Source: Owenia fusiformis (taxonomy: Eukaryota; Annelida; Polychaeta; Sabellida; Oweniidae). Taken from it: DNA of 60,000 nt. The position numbers and the translations under genes are program-made. Below are positions 38,330-49,665 of this stretch, in pieces; the stretch's first letter is position 1; every line of letters starts with the position of its first letter. The stretch lies in contig CAIIXF020000005.1 in the NCBI GenBank assembly GCA_903813345.2, positions 17,427,375 to 17,487,374 on the forward strand. The letters run 5' to 3'. The notes beneath the pieces were generated by a model. That model saw nothing but the letters and a program-made list of their open reading frames with translations. It did not search any database and was not told the origin of the DNA.

Positions 38330-38490
38330 TAATTGTATGCTCCACCTGTATGCGACAATAATTGCCTCATTAGACCTCGGGTATCTCATTAATTTTCCTA
38401 TTATTATAATTCTTTATTTTAATCCATTGACTTATGTCATAAACTATTGGTCATTAGTATTGTTTTGGGATGATACGTCTGAAAATTGAG
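38330..38490 (+). promoter_or_regulatory. Putative promoter of neuropeptide gene B
   Basis: Homologous to 18,400-18,600 upstream of gene A, sharing TCTCATTAATTTTC, ATTATAATTCTT, ATTTTAATCCATTGA, TTATGTCAT and GGATGATAC. The leader exon and its donor follow directly. Confidence 0.55.
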
Positions 38491-38584
38491 GATTGACATT
38501 CATAAGCTAACTGGCAGGCGAGAAGTTACTTCACGGCACTGAACAACAGATAGATCGTCAATCAACATTTCGCACCCATTTCAG
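38490..38584 (+). other. Predicted non-coding leader exon of neuropeptide gene B
   Basis: Ends CATTTCAG|GTAAGA, donor at 38,585. The predicted intron to the acceptor TTTTTAG ending at 39,079 is 495 bp. Homologous to the gene A leader, whose intron is ~6.9 kb. 5' limit undefined. Confidence 0.5.
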
Positions 38585-38967
38585 GTAAGAGTTTCGTTTA
38601 TCAGCGACATATAATGTGAACGCCATTTGAGTTTTACGTTAATTAATCAAATCCTCGTGTGTGCAAGAAAATTCTAAATTCAATTAACTTTTTTATTATC
38701 GCCATTATTATTTATTTATTACCAATTTCTCAAATCACGATTTCTCCTTATTAGATTTTTTGTACATTAGACAATACATAACTGTCTTTGTTTGGGTGGA
38801 CAAGAGAAATCTTCTATTACAGTCAATCACAATATTTGTACTATATTACATTACGTATTATTGAGGATATTTCCGCGAATATACGAACGTACTTGTGGAC
38901 ACCATATGCAACATTATATAATATATAGGGTGTAATAAACGATCTCCCCAGAACATTGGGCGTATGT

Positions 38968-39048
38968 ATGACGTCGTCATATTTAGTAGGGCAATCAAAT
39001 AGTTGCTGTTTCGATAAGTCGACCATAAAGTGAACACAACTGAACGAC
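38968..39048 (+). promoter_or_regulatory. CRE-like conserved block before gene B coding exon 1
   Basis: TATGACGTCGTCATATTTAG, GGGCAATCAAATAGTTGCTG and GTGAACACAACTGAACG line up with the block at 25,482-25,560. Here the CRE is split into overlapping TGACGTCGTCA. Confidence 0.5.
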
Positions 39049-39080
39049 TCAATACCATTCTTGATTTTATCATTTTTAGG

Positions 39081-42000
39081 ATGTATATACAAGTGGTTTC
39101 CGTTCTCAGTGTGATGTGCTGCTCGCTTATGCTGCACTTTGTCGAAGGGCAGCATACCCATTTTAGCACGGGCTGGGCACCGGGCTTTGGAGTTGGAAAG
39201 AGGGGAGGAATGAAGGATTATCCGACAGAAAACTGCGAAGAGAAATTACAAACCTACATGCGTATACTAGAAAAAATATATGTAAGTGTAGACTAATTTT
39301 AAAAAATCTATCATCTTGTTTTAATATTCATTAACGCTCTTCAAAGTATCTGGGTTTGGCTTTACTTTCATTTATTAACTATTCTTTCCTGGTCAATTGT
39401 TATCAAGTTAGGTCCGCGGGTATATGTTAAAAGAATTAATCTCAGAAAGTGGTTCTTGGATGATATTTTGTCTAATAAATTGTGGATTTATTGCATCATC
39501 GTAAAAATACCTTTTATATGGGGGTCACTTACATCTAAATTATAAATCGAACAACAATTACATGGGATCGTCTTATTTTGGGAAGACCGGGGGCTTGACA
39601 TTTTATTTAGAAATGTATTATAGAACTTTTTAGAACATTTACACGGTGATAAAAAAGCGGCAGTGGAAATACCCCATTTGGATGACCACGCCGTGATTAT
39701 TTATGAAAATATTATATATGATTTTCAAATAAAAAGTACCTGTTTATTATTAAAAAACAACTTGGAAATTATTTCGCACAATTTGTCACTGTAAAAGCTA
39801 CAACTCAATATAATCAAAACTAAAATGACAACATTTGATAGCGTACATCAAGTTTTTTATTCTATTGATTTATATTGAAAATATTAGAATCTCGTTTGCA
39901 AATTGAGCCGCAACACAGGGGTTGTAGCAAATTAAGGGTGACAGTAAACGCGCAGGGTAAGGAACACGAGGGTGATGAAATTTGAGCAAACTGATATTTT
40001 TATCGTTTCAGAAAGATCTGGTCTAGTTTCTAGATATTTGTATGTACATGTCTGTAACGTTATCCTAGAAAGTGAACTTGATTGATTGCTGACAGTAAAT
40101 CTCAAAGTTAAACATGGTCGCAAACTTTGTTTGGGCTGGAAAATTTACCTGAAATACCGTATATTACATTCGTAGTTTGTGTAGGTTTAACTATGAAGTT
40201 CACTGTCTAGGGTATTGTAACAGACCTTGACATATAAAAATATTTTTCTGAAATAAAAACAACAATTTCATCACCCTTGTGTTATACCTTACCTCGCTCG
40301 TTCAGCTGTGACTGTTAAGTCCCTGTGCACACGTGCAAAAAGAAGGTACATGTTTGTTCCTTCTTATTAATAAAAAACTAGATGTCAATGAAGAATTGTA
40401 TATGATTCCCAAAGAATTTGCAAAACGCAAATATTTTAAACATTTCGATTTAATTTTGTGTCACTTTTATGGCGTCAGAATTAATAGAAAACAAAATAAA
40501 TTAATAAATACATATCTCAGTCAAAGGTCGAAGCGTTCGCATTTTTGCTGCAAAACAATTAATCTACAGTGAAACCTGTCCACTGGGACTGAAAAAAATC
40601 AATGTTCGGATTGACAGATATTCACATTTATGGGTTTTAGCAATGGTATCTACTATAGCACATTGAGGTGCAGATCACTGAGGTGATCGGATATAAATGT
40701 ACATGTTTAACAGTAGAACATCCAATGAGACCGACAACTGAAAGATAGACACATATCAGATCAAAAACTTTGCAAGACCAAATAAAAAAAATACTTGGTC
40801 TTAAATAATAGAAAGATTTCGCAACTCTCTTATATAGCATGTTAATTATTCCCGTGTAATGTATAAGTTATAACTTATAAAGCGTTTGATTACGTCATCA
40901 TTTATTGCGCATGATCTATACGTACATATCAGAGTGAATTTCTAATAAATCGTCGTCTAAACGTAATTTATGAATATTTCATGTATTGCTTATGCAGTTA
41001 TGTATGATGCAGCATTTCGTTGCGGCGTCTCTATATGACACAAACGTTGGTATGATCGAAAAGCCAAATGTCCATGGCAATGGTTTAATTCGGTGAAACA
41101 AACGGTAACACCCGTTACCGCATTCTGTTACTGGCCTGTGATGCAGATCAGATCTAAATTGCGCATGTAGTAAAGATCATGAATTTATTATATCATCATT
41201 ATGTTTGTCACTTTCTCATAGGATAATTAGAACCAATCATATGATTGAAAATATGTTTACCATCAGAAGAAGTGAGTATCTCCCAAAATTACTTGCCATT
41301 TTATGTTACTCATTTATAATTAAACAGCATTATGCACATTATTCGATACGCTATCCAAATAATTAGTAAGATATTATCACGTGAACAATCACGAGTACAT
41401 GTTTGCTAAGAACTGCACATGCGCAAACTGTAAAATTTGAAATCGTTGAAATGGCAGTTATCTCTGTTTATCCCAGTTGAACATCATCAATTCTAAACTA
41501 CGGAAATACTATTCCAATTGAGTTATCCAAACTTTTTGAGAATATTCAGAAAGAAACAGCGAACTTGTCCCAGAAGCAATATTTTGTTATTTTTCGTATC
41601 GAATTCCTTTAATAGATATATCTGATTTGATTTAAAGATCTTCATGCTGTTTTCATTATTTCCGTTTCAAGTTAATTATGTTGTCTTTGTTATAGCCAAA
41701 TCCATAGTATATCTCGACAGCATTTGCATAGTGTATCATGAGTGTACGCTTCCTAAAATATAAGTTTTTAGTCGCGAATTTGTAAACTGGTATATACAAA
41801 CGACTTTTAGATAGTCTTTACCGTACCTATTTTGTAATTTAACAATCAACACTAGACAAGTATACATACACTCCCCTCCATAAGTTTGGCAACCTTAGCT
41901 CCCCCATCGAACTACGTGTTAAAGCCTCTTTACATTTGAATTTTTATTTACTTAACCGGCGATGAAATAACTTATAATGTTGATAGAAACGTAACTTGAC

Positions 42001-43206
42001 TATTTCCAATACCTTCAAGTTTTCTCATTTTTTCCTCAATCACAATTGGTCGAAAACTGATTATAAAGTTGATGAATTTTCTAAAATCGTCATTCCCATG
42101 TAATCCAATGGGAAGTGGAGGGTTTGGGGCAAATCAGAAATCTGGATATCTTTTCAGTAAAAGATTCAGCAAAAAATATTTCTATAGAGAAAATTGAATT
42201 GTCTAACTTTTTTGTACACTAAGTGTTTTGTTTATTTGATGAATACTAAGGTTACAGCGCTTCAAAGTCATTTTTGAAAATAATTGTTCGCCTCCTATGT
42301 TATTTCAATGGGAGAGGTTTTTTGAAAAGCAATTTTGACTTTAAAGCCCTATAACTTTGTTGAACCTGGAGAAACATATCAATTTTTTGTTAAATAAATT
42401 TGGCAAATTCAATTGCCTACCTAGCTCGTATTTTTTGCAAGGACTCGGATGGATGGATATTCTGTCATATGACAAACTTGTTTGTGACAAACCTACCACT
42501 TCCCATTGGTTGACATGGGAATGTAGACTTTCAAAAAGTCATCAAATTTATCATCAATTTTCGACTTATTGTAATTGAGGAAAAAAATTGAGAAAATTGG
42601 AGGTATTGGAAATAAAGTCAAATACGTTTCCATCAATAGTATAAGTATTTTCATCGCAGATTAAGTAAATAAAAATTCAAACGTAAAGAGGCTTTTAACA
42701 CGTAGTTCAATGGAGGAGCTAAGGTTGCATGTATAGTTCGAAAATAAAATCATCAAGGTTTTAAAGCATGAAATCGACTCTAAAGCATGAAAAAAAAATT
42801 GGACCATTTCAGTCGGCGTACATGTATGTTACAATGTGCCTATTTAAGTGTTCTCAAATAGAACAACTGACACCTGTTTTGTATGTTCTGTAAGTCAAGA
42901 ATGAGGACATTCCAATAATATAATGAATCAAACATTCCATTCTATCCTTCGGACTGCGGGAAATATATACTGAGGGAAAGATGAGCATGTATTCAACGAA
43001 AATAGAATGAATATATTTTGAATTTAGAATATTGTATTATATAAAATCCTTCTATTTACTTCCAGTCTGATGGAGACGAGGATGTGATCTCTTATGCCTT
43101 ACCAAAGTTCTTAAATAGAATCGAACGCCTGACGAAAGAGTGTCAAGACAATTTGAAACCCTTTTATGCTGAAACAAATCGAATCAACCCCAATGGAGCT
43201 GAATAA
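39081..43206 (+). CDS. GnRH/AKH/corazonin-type neuropeptide precursor, paralogue B
   Basis: A secreted prohormone. Exons 39081-39281 and 43066-43206 join in phase 0 to give 113 aa. The signal peptide (about residues 1-23, MYIQVVSVLSVMCCSLMLHF then VEG) ends directly before Gln24. The predicted mature peptide QHTHFSTGWAPGFGV has a pyroglutamate-capable Gln and is followed by G (amidation) and KR. The associated peptide has two Cys (residues 52 and 93) and ends ETNRINPNGAE. The core of 16 residues through KR is identical to gene A, and exon 2 is strongly conserved (DEDVISYALPKF against NEEVISYAVPLF). Typical superfamily peptides are 8-12 residues, so the FGV extension after PG is unusual. This copy looks like the canonical hormone gene of the pair. 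Confidence 0.88.
40810..40985. mobile_element. MITE family 1, copy 2 (partial)
   Basis: Matches the reverse complement of 13,309-13,547 from the terminus inward: GATTTCGCAACTC, ATTATTCCCGTGTAA, AAGCGTTTGATTACGTCATC and ATTTATTGCGC. The other terminus is missing or unrecognisable. Confidence 0.8.
41861..42736. mobile_element. Foldback element with ~240-bp arms
   Basis: Left blocks (AACCTTAGCTCCCCCATCGA, ACTACGTGTTAAAGCCTCTT, AATTTTTATTTACTTAA, TTCCAATACCTTCAAG, ATTCCCATGTAATCCAATGG) recur inverted at 42,497-42,736. The left arm has a ~20-bp extra segment near its tip. The frame at 42,357-42,578 overlaps the right arm and is not a gene. Confidence 0.85.
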
Positions 43207-43473
43207 ACCAAAATAATTCAGAAAGGAACTTAAAATTCTAGATCAACCTGACGGGAGAAAGGCACATTGGACTTAAATTGAAAACATTATATATTGACAC
43301 CACGAGGCTACCGAGGTCGTCTGAACATATTATCTAACAGGCTGTACAATCAAATTATCCAAACCCTATTGATCACCCTTCATTGTCTGTAAAGTTTGAT
43401 AAATGATATATTTTGCAATGATAAGCCGTATTTTCTAAACTAATTTGTAAGTTCGTTACACTTAGGTTTCACA

Positions 43474-43479
43474 AATAAA
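43474..43479 (+). terminator. Candidate poly(A) signal of neuropeptide gene B
   Basis: AATAAA 268 bp after the stop. Another AATAAA overlaps the stop codon itself (43,202-43,207) but is too close to be likely. Confidence 0.45.
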
Positions 43480-43932
43480 TAATATCAACAAATGGGAATC
43501 TAAAACATATTCCAATCGATGTTCATCCATTTTGATACGAGATGGATTGCTCCCGAAGTAAAGGTGATGCACCAATCCTCGTTTATTTGTATTCGTAATT
43601 ATGAGATATATCTGTCTGAACAATTTGATAACGAATTTTTGTGACGAGATCAAAGGGACGAAAGATAATGCTTCCAGATTGATGTACTAATACATACTTT
43701 GGCCCTGTTCTCGTGTATCAATTCTGTGAAACGACAGAATGGTTTAAAGATAAAATTGGGGAGGAAATTTAGAAAAGGATGAGATCAGAAGGTCATTTAG
43801 TCCAATTTCCTTCTTTTTATATAATTTTGTCTTCGTTGTTTCTTTAACTATCCTGAAAATCACGGGCAAAAAACATAATTACAAGACTTCATAATACCGT
43901 GAATTCACTTGACGGTACCACCGTTCAAGCAT

Positions 43933-44520
43933 GGTACAACTAAAGGATTGGCCAAAAAACAATACACAAGTTTGAAGATGAATATAATTTGATACATTAT
44001 GTTAAACCATGCCATGTATCATATATCATCGATTAAAAAACTTATGTTTTCTTGTGGAGTAAGAGGCTAAAATTGACACCAGGGGTGTATTTTGGCACCT
44101 TCAAAAGAGGTACATTGAAGTTAAGTGAAAAATTCACCCATAATATTATATATTTTTAATTAACTATCAATTGTGTATTACTCTTAAATAAATTAAAATG
44201 ATTCAGAGAAGCACACTGAGTACAGCTCTGACTGCAATATGGATACAATTTGGGGAATTTTCATTTTTGATTTTTGGTCGATCATGACACCCTTGGTGTC
44301 AATTTTAGGCTCTAACTCTACAAGGAAACAAAAGATTTTAAATAGTTTGTGGCATATTGTTAGGAAATGATATATAATACATGGCTTGGTTTAACATAAT
44401 GTATCAAATGATATTCATCTTCAAACTTGTGGAATGAAACATGAGGCATATGGTTTAATATATATCATTTAATATTTATCTATAGCTTATTATTGTTTTT
44501 TTGGCCCACCCTGTAGTACC
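43933..44520. mobile_element. Foldback element with mariner-like tip, ~590 bp
   Basis: The right end ATTGTTTTTTTGGCCCACCC with TGTAGTACC mirrors the left GGTACAACTAAAGGATTGGC and CAAAAAACAAT. Inner arm pairs include TTTGAAGATGAATATAATTT, GTTAAACCATGCCATGTAT and AGGCTAAAATTGACACC with its inverted partner GGTGTCAATTTTAGGCTC. Non-coding. Confidence 0.8.
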
Positions 44521-44529
44521 ACACAAAAA

Positions 44530-46150
44530 ATGAAAATACCCTCCGTAAAGCATTGATGCCCTGTTTAATGCCCTATTACTATTGAAATTGGATTCTACCA
44601 ATACTATCCCACATGAATGTCTAAGCACAAGCGCCAAAGGTCTACTTGTTGAGGCTCAATCAACTTGAGTTCTTCTAAGATAATGAGGATTTTGTATCTA
44701 TCCCCATGATGACATGATGATATTCCCATGTTAATCAATAGTGTCTATCCCCATGCAAGTCGATACACCATTGTCGAAATCCCCATTATCTCAGAAAAAT
44801 TAGAAAATTGATAGAAAAAGTACATGGATTCTAAGGTGTAAGAAATTGGGTTTCTAAACAGGACAGCATTGGGCTGCCTTGATTTTTAGAACTTTTTGTT
44901 GGCTCTAAACGTGTATCTGCATATTCGGTGATAACCTTAGCTTACCGCCTGTCCTAAAATTGTCGTTTTATGGTGAGGCCTGGTAAGTTGCCACGGATAA
45001 TTACATAAATGTTATTCAGTAAAATCAGAATATAACTATTTCTAGTGTCGTACGCGTCTATTAGTCTTTCGCCCATTAGTCTAGTTCAACAAGTTAAACC
45101 CACACCAAAACCCAAGCTAATGAGAGAGAGTTTTAAGGGAAAGATGGGAAAGAGAGAGCGAAATAGCTCGTAATTTGAGATTCTCTCTACTAAAACATCT
45201 CTCCTACTCATCATGTTATTAGAAAGATGTCACTGGCGTTGTGAAACACAGCTATTGACTGAACATCAGATCTCTTATCTCATTCTAAATCTTCAATATG
45301 AAACAATTAATCCTAACCTTTAATGACAATATGAATGAACAGACTGGCTTGTGGTATGCAAGTATATGAGGTCACTTCAAGATTTCAAAGCAGGACCTCT
45401 GAACATTCGTTTGATGAGAATGCGTCATATGCCCACACTGAATGTGAAAATTACAACCGCCATTTAAAACCCCTAAACTTAGAAATGGAAAAGGTAAGGG
45501 AGTCCAAAAAATTACAGAAAATCACGCACTAGTATAGGAGTACAAAGCTAAGAACAAACGATGCACATGAGAACTAAGAATAGACCAGTCACATTTGCTG
45601 ATTATACAAATTATACAAATCATGGCAAATAGTAATAACTTATAGATTAACACGATTACACACTTTCGTTTTCAAATCAACCAAGTGTTGGCCTAGATCA
45701 TGACAATGTTAATATTGCGTTGACGCACACTCTTTATTATGATCCATCAAGTGAAGTTCAGAGGGATATGGGAAACGTCTCCGTCCGTCTGCTATAACTC
45801 AAATACTGTGTTGGCCCGATTTTGTTCATATTTTGTACACATATGGGGGTAGAAGTTCTGCTTGAAAGCCGATTTTCAAAATGGTCGCTCATTTAAAAAT
45901 GGCGCCCGTTTTAAATGGTATGTCATTTATTGACATTAGTTTTGGACCAAGTTATAAACATTGCGAAAGTCAGTGCACGGGACCAGATGCCATTGGAAGA
46001 AAAAAAACAGTGATGACTGCATCCTTTTCATTCAAAATTAATTGAATTTACTAAATTAACATATTTTCAATGAAACTTTTTGCAAGGGTCAAGTTCGCAA
46101 GTTATCAATTTCAATCTGAGGAATCCAGTATTCACCTGACATACAGCACG
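44530..46150. other. Non-coding stretch
   Basis: No gene recognised. A self-similar pair occurs at ~44,700-44,770 (CTATCCCCATG twice). The frame 45,335-45,532 has no recognisable domain. Confidence 0.45.
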
Positions 46151-46154
46151 CTCA

Positions 46155-46770
46155 TCAGGGGTGTACTAGCAAAGGAGTGGTATCGTTATGGAGAACTTTT
46201 TGAACACACGTTTCTCTTAAACCAGACATAAAAAATCTAAAAATGTAACACATCGTCAATTTAATGGTTATCTTTTGAATGGTAACAATAATAATTTGAA
46301 AAATAAATATATACTTTCATCTATATTGTTTTAGAAAACACATCAAACACTTGTTTTGTTCTTGGCATCATGTTTCAAGAGTGAAGTGAAACATCTTTCC
46401 GAACCTCGATCATTGGAGCAAAACGACATAAACACAACATGTTTAGGTCTCTCAATATTGTAATTGTACAAAGGAAATTTTGGTTGATTTTAAAAAAGTA
46501 TCTTGTTAATGAAATAAAAGGTTTATCTTAATTTTTATCTATTTTGGGGGGATTTGGGTTCAGAAAGACATTTTATTTCATTCTCAAGAATTGGTAGAAA
46601 GGAGCAAAAACAATTGCACTAAAAATCAAAAAATGTTAACAAAAAAGTTGTCAATCAGTCAACAATACATAAAATACCGTGTTTTTACAAAATGTTTTCA
46701 ATGATTGGTTTAAGAGAAAAACATTGTTGAATTCAGTTCTCCATATCGATACCAACCCTTTAGCCCACAC
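46155..46770. mobile_element. ~600-bp element with ~58-bp inverted ends
   Basis: AAAGGAGTGGTATCGTTATG, GAGAACTTTTTGAA and TTTCTCTTAAACCAGACAT on the left; the inverted counterpart ATGATTGGTTTAAGAGAAA, TTGAATTCAGTTCTCCATAT and CGATACCAACCCTTT on the right. The outermost left bases CAGGGGTG recall hAT ends, but the right tip does not match well. Non-coding. Confidence 0.75.
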
Positions 46771-47064
46771 CAAACGTTCGGGAGAAATTATGAATTATGT
46801 ATGTCAAAATTTCGTTTGAAATCACTGTGTGTCAATTCCTCGATTTTTTTATATTTTGGATCGTCCCCTTAAACCTAAATAGTTAGAAGGGATAAAGTAT
46901 TCGGGACAATGCTATAATCAGAATTACACTACACTGCTAGTAATAAAGTTGATGAAATACTGCTTTCATAAATTGGGAGCAATTTTAAGTCAAGAATCGT
47001 TTAACGAATAACAATTATTTTTGAAAAAACAACTATAATTTTGAAAAAAAGTAGAAAATATATT

Positions 47065-47240
47065 ATACAAATAGTGACTGCCATTGAGGGCAATAGTGTA
47101 AATTATTTCCCCGAGGGAATATCCTCTACAATGTACTATTCCCGAAGCCGTGGGCTGAGGGAATAGTACATTGTAGAGGATATTCCCAAGGGGAAATCAT
47201 TTACACTATTGCTCGAAATTAGACAGTCACTATTTGTTTT
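47065..47240. repeat. Long near-perfect hairpin, ~175 bp
   Basis: ACAAATAGTGACTG, GGCAATAGTGTAAATTATTT, CCCC and GGGAATATCCTCTACAATGT with ACTATTCCC mirror the sequence after a ~16-bp centre (GGGAATAGTACATTGTAGAG, GATATTCCC, GGGGAAATCATTTACACTAT, TGC, CAGTCACTATTTGT). The minus frame 47,136-47,387 overlaps the hairpin and is not a gene. Confidence 0.92.
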
Positions 47241-47619
47241 ATTATATACCCTATACTGACTCTTGTCCCGTTTCCTCTGCGAAGGCCAAAAATGCTTAGA
47301 AAGCCCCCTCCCCGGGTCCATTGTTAGCATTATAAGCTGTGACGTTATCAGATGCTCAACAGAAATTTTTGCCTCTGAGACTCTCACTTGACAAATTCAA
47401 TCGCGTTTAACACGCGGAATAGATTATCATAACACTTGAAATTACACAGACGTATTGAGCTTAGGGAACTTTATACACGTTGCTTATATTGTATCGTTCA
47501 CGCACGTCTGTCATGGTGAACGGAGTTGATTTGTGTTTGTGCTCATCCTCCATTTTTCTGTTTTTCGTCTGCGCAGTGATGATGCGCAGACGTTTCCAAG
47601 GGTAATAGAACTTGCAATT

Positions 47620-47667
47620 GTGACGTCAGCGGGCAATAGTTCAAATGTATATTCCCGCTGACGTCAC
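47620..47667. repeat. Palindrome with CRE-like tips
   Basis: GTGACGTCAGCGGGCAATAG ... ATTCCCGCTGACGTCAC, arms of ~17 bp around a ~14-bp loop. With the hairpin at 47,065 and the downstream GAGGGAATATAAC and GACCAATCAGGATT, it probably belongs to one ~700-bp non-autonomous element (about 47,065-47,760). Confidence 0.8.
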
Positions 47668-48253
47668 ATTTGAGGGAATATAACTTTCCGAGAGAATAGT
47701 AAATCTATTTCGGAACACGTGACTAGGTATTGACCAATCAGGATTAGTGTTACATATTGGGTATATAATAAATCCTATTGTTCCATGAATTATATTTGAA
47801 GAAGTGAACTTAGAGATGACCGTTGACCTCAATTTTTTACGGAAACAGAGTGTAAAAGACATAAGAAAGATCGAAGTACTTAAAATTGTAACCGAGTTTA
47901 TTTAATAATTCAGAAAAGATCCATTGTTTGAAATAATAAAAAAGTTAAGTATATTTTCACGAAATATCATTTTAAATTTTTATTTTATCAATTAAATAGT
48001 AAAAGGATAGCTTTTGGGGAATGGTGTGAATAGGTGGCTGAGATCATTGACCGATAAAGCTCAGTAGGCATGAGCGCCAATGAATCGATATAGCCACTTT
48101 GTTAAGTCCTGCTATCTGGTATTTCACGCATAGCTAGGCAAGATGTGTCCGATTTTTGTAATTTTGCAATGTGTGAAAATAATTTCTGCACGCCATGAGT
48201 AAGGGCGTATCTTTACTAGACTCATACTGAATCCAATGTACAAACTCATATAA

Positions 48254-49665
48254 AGGCCCGGTCACACCGCCTAAACGTTGCTGGAGCGTTCCTTGAACGT
48301 TGAAAAAAATCATCAGCGCTCATCAACGTTCACCACCGTTTAACAAAAGTTGGCATCCGTTAAAGCAACGCTGTAAACGCTCGGCCAACGCAGATGTTTC
48401 TCGAGTGGCCATCCTAACGCTCCAAAAGTTTTGAGCTGCTCAAAATATTGCGAGCGTTGAAAAAGGGACAATCTTACGCTCTGGCAAAGTTTATCAACGC
48501 TCCACCAACGCCCAGTCAAAGTTTGGCACCGCTAGACGCAAGTTCGTGGACGCTTGAATCCGCTAGACCAACGCAGAAATCTTAAACGCTGGACCACCGC
48601 TGCTTCGCCAGCGTTGCCCGGGCGGCGATTAAACGTTGCACAAACGTCGGTGGAGCGGTTGTTAGCGTTTTATCAGCGTACATGGGGTTGTTGGAACGGT
48701 GTCGGACGTTGTCGCAGCGTTCCATGGCGGCGATGAACTTTGCTTTGGCGTTGGTATAGAGGTGTCGGAGCGGGACCAGAATGTGGCTATAAATACGTGG
48801 AGAAATGCAGGATCGGTGAACTGGCAGGATAGAGTGGTGGCTATCAACTGAACACTGTGTAGAACACTGTGGAGACACTTGTGCATTTTACATTTGATAT
48901 ATATTCATGTCTGGCATTTCAATTTTTTGCATTGTAAATTCCTAAATTAAGCGCTCAAAGTTTGTGATTTTGGATTTTAAAAAGGTGAATTATGCGATTT
49001 TTGTTTTTCATTCATTAAATGTTAATACAAATAGACTTTTACTGAGACCTTTATTCAAATATAGTATATACCTAGTGTTTTCACGTCAAGCAATTCAATA
49101 AATTATCTGTGAATTTTCTGCGCAGCTTGTAAAATGTTGCACTCGTCATGGTATTATACAAAAGGTTGATGCGCGCACAGCAATGCAAAAATTTGTCATG
49201 CGTCATGATTATTACTTTGCTGTAAATGTTATTTGACATTGTTAAAGCAATTTGAACGTAAATCGGTTCCAAGTAATGGAAATGCAACGATTAAATTGTG
49301 ATATGTTTGTTTGAAATGATATGAGAGATTATTAAAGAAAGTAATGTTATTCATTCCGTTCAGCTCAGTTGTCAACGCGATATGCTGCTAAAACAACGCT
49401 GCTGCTATTTATACCCCCGCCGAGGCAACGCTCTCATGCGCAGAACGCCGCTATACCAACGCTCGCATTACCGCTAAACAAACGCTAGCTACCGCTCGCA
49501 ACCGCTTAACCAACGCTAAAGCAACGCCGGCTTCAGCGGTGCACCGCTAAGCCAACGCCCGTGTTTTTGTTTTTTTCCCCATTTTGTGCGCGTTGACGAG
49601 CGTTGATGAATTTTTTCAACGTTCAAGGAACGCTACAGCAACGTCCGGGCGGTGTGACCGGGCCT
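48254..49665. mobile_element. 1.4-kb DNA element saturated with AACGCT/AGCGTT motifs
   Basis: Inverted ends of ~80 bp: AGGCCCGGTCACACCGCC and GTTCCTTGAACGTTGAAAAA on the left, TTTTTTCAACGTTCAAGGAA and GGGCGGTGTGACCGGGCCT on the right. The flanks are ATAA and TTAA, so a TTAA target duplication with one mutation is possible. Words such as CCAACGC, AACGCT, CCGCTA and AGCGTT occur dozens of times within ~490 bp of the left end and ~300 bp of the right end, in blocks of one orientation that switch (near 48,605). The AT-rich centre (48,880-49,370) lacks them. No transposase; the frames at 48,554-48,886 come from the motif array. Confidence 0.9.

Larger units (their letters stand above)
39282..43065 (+). 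other. Coding intron of neuropeptide gene B (3.8 kb)
   Basis: Donor GTAAGT at 39,282 and acceptor CTTCCAG ending at 43,065. It contains the partial MITE at 40,810 and the foldback element at 41,861-42,736. The rest is AT-rich and non-coding. Confidence 0.8.

Noticed and set aside
45335-45532. 65-codon plus-strand frame
   Set aside because: No domain, no clear splice context; composition expected by chance.
48554-48886. Overlapping frames on both strands
   Set aside because: They run through the ACGC-motif array of a transposon arm; Arg/Ala-rich translation is a by-product of the repeated words.
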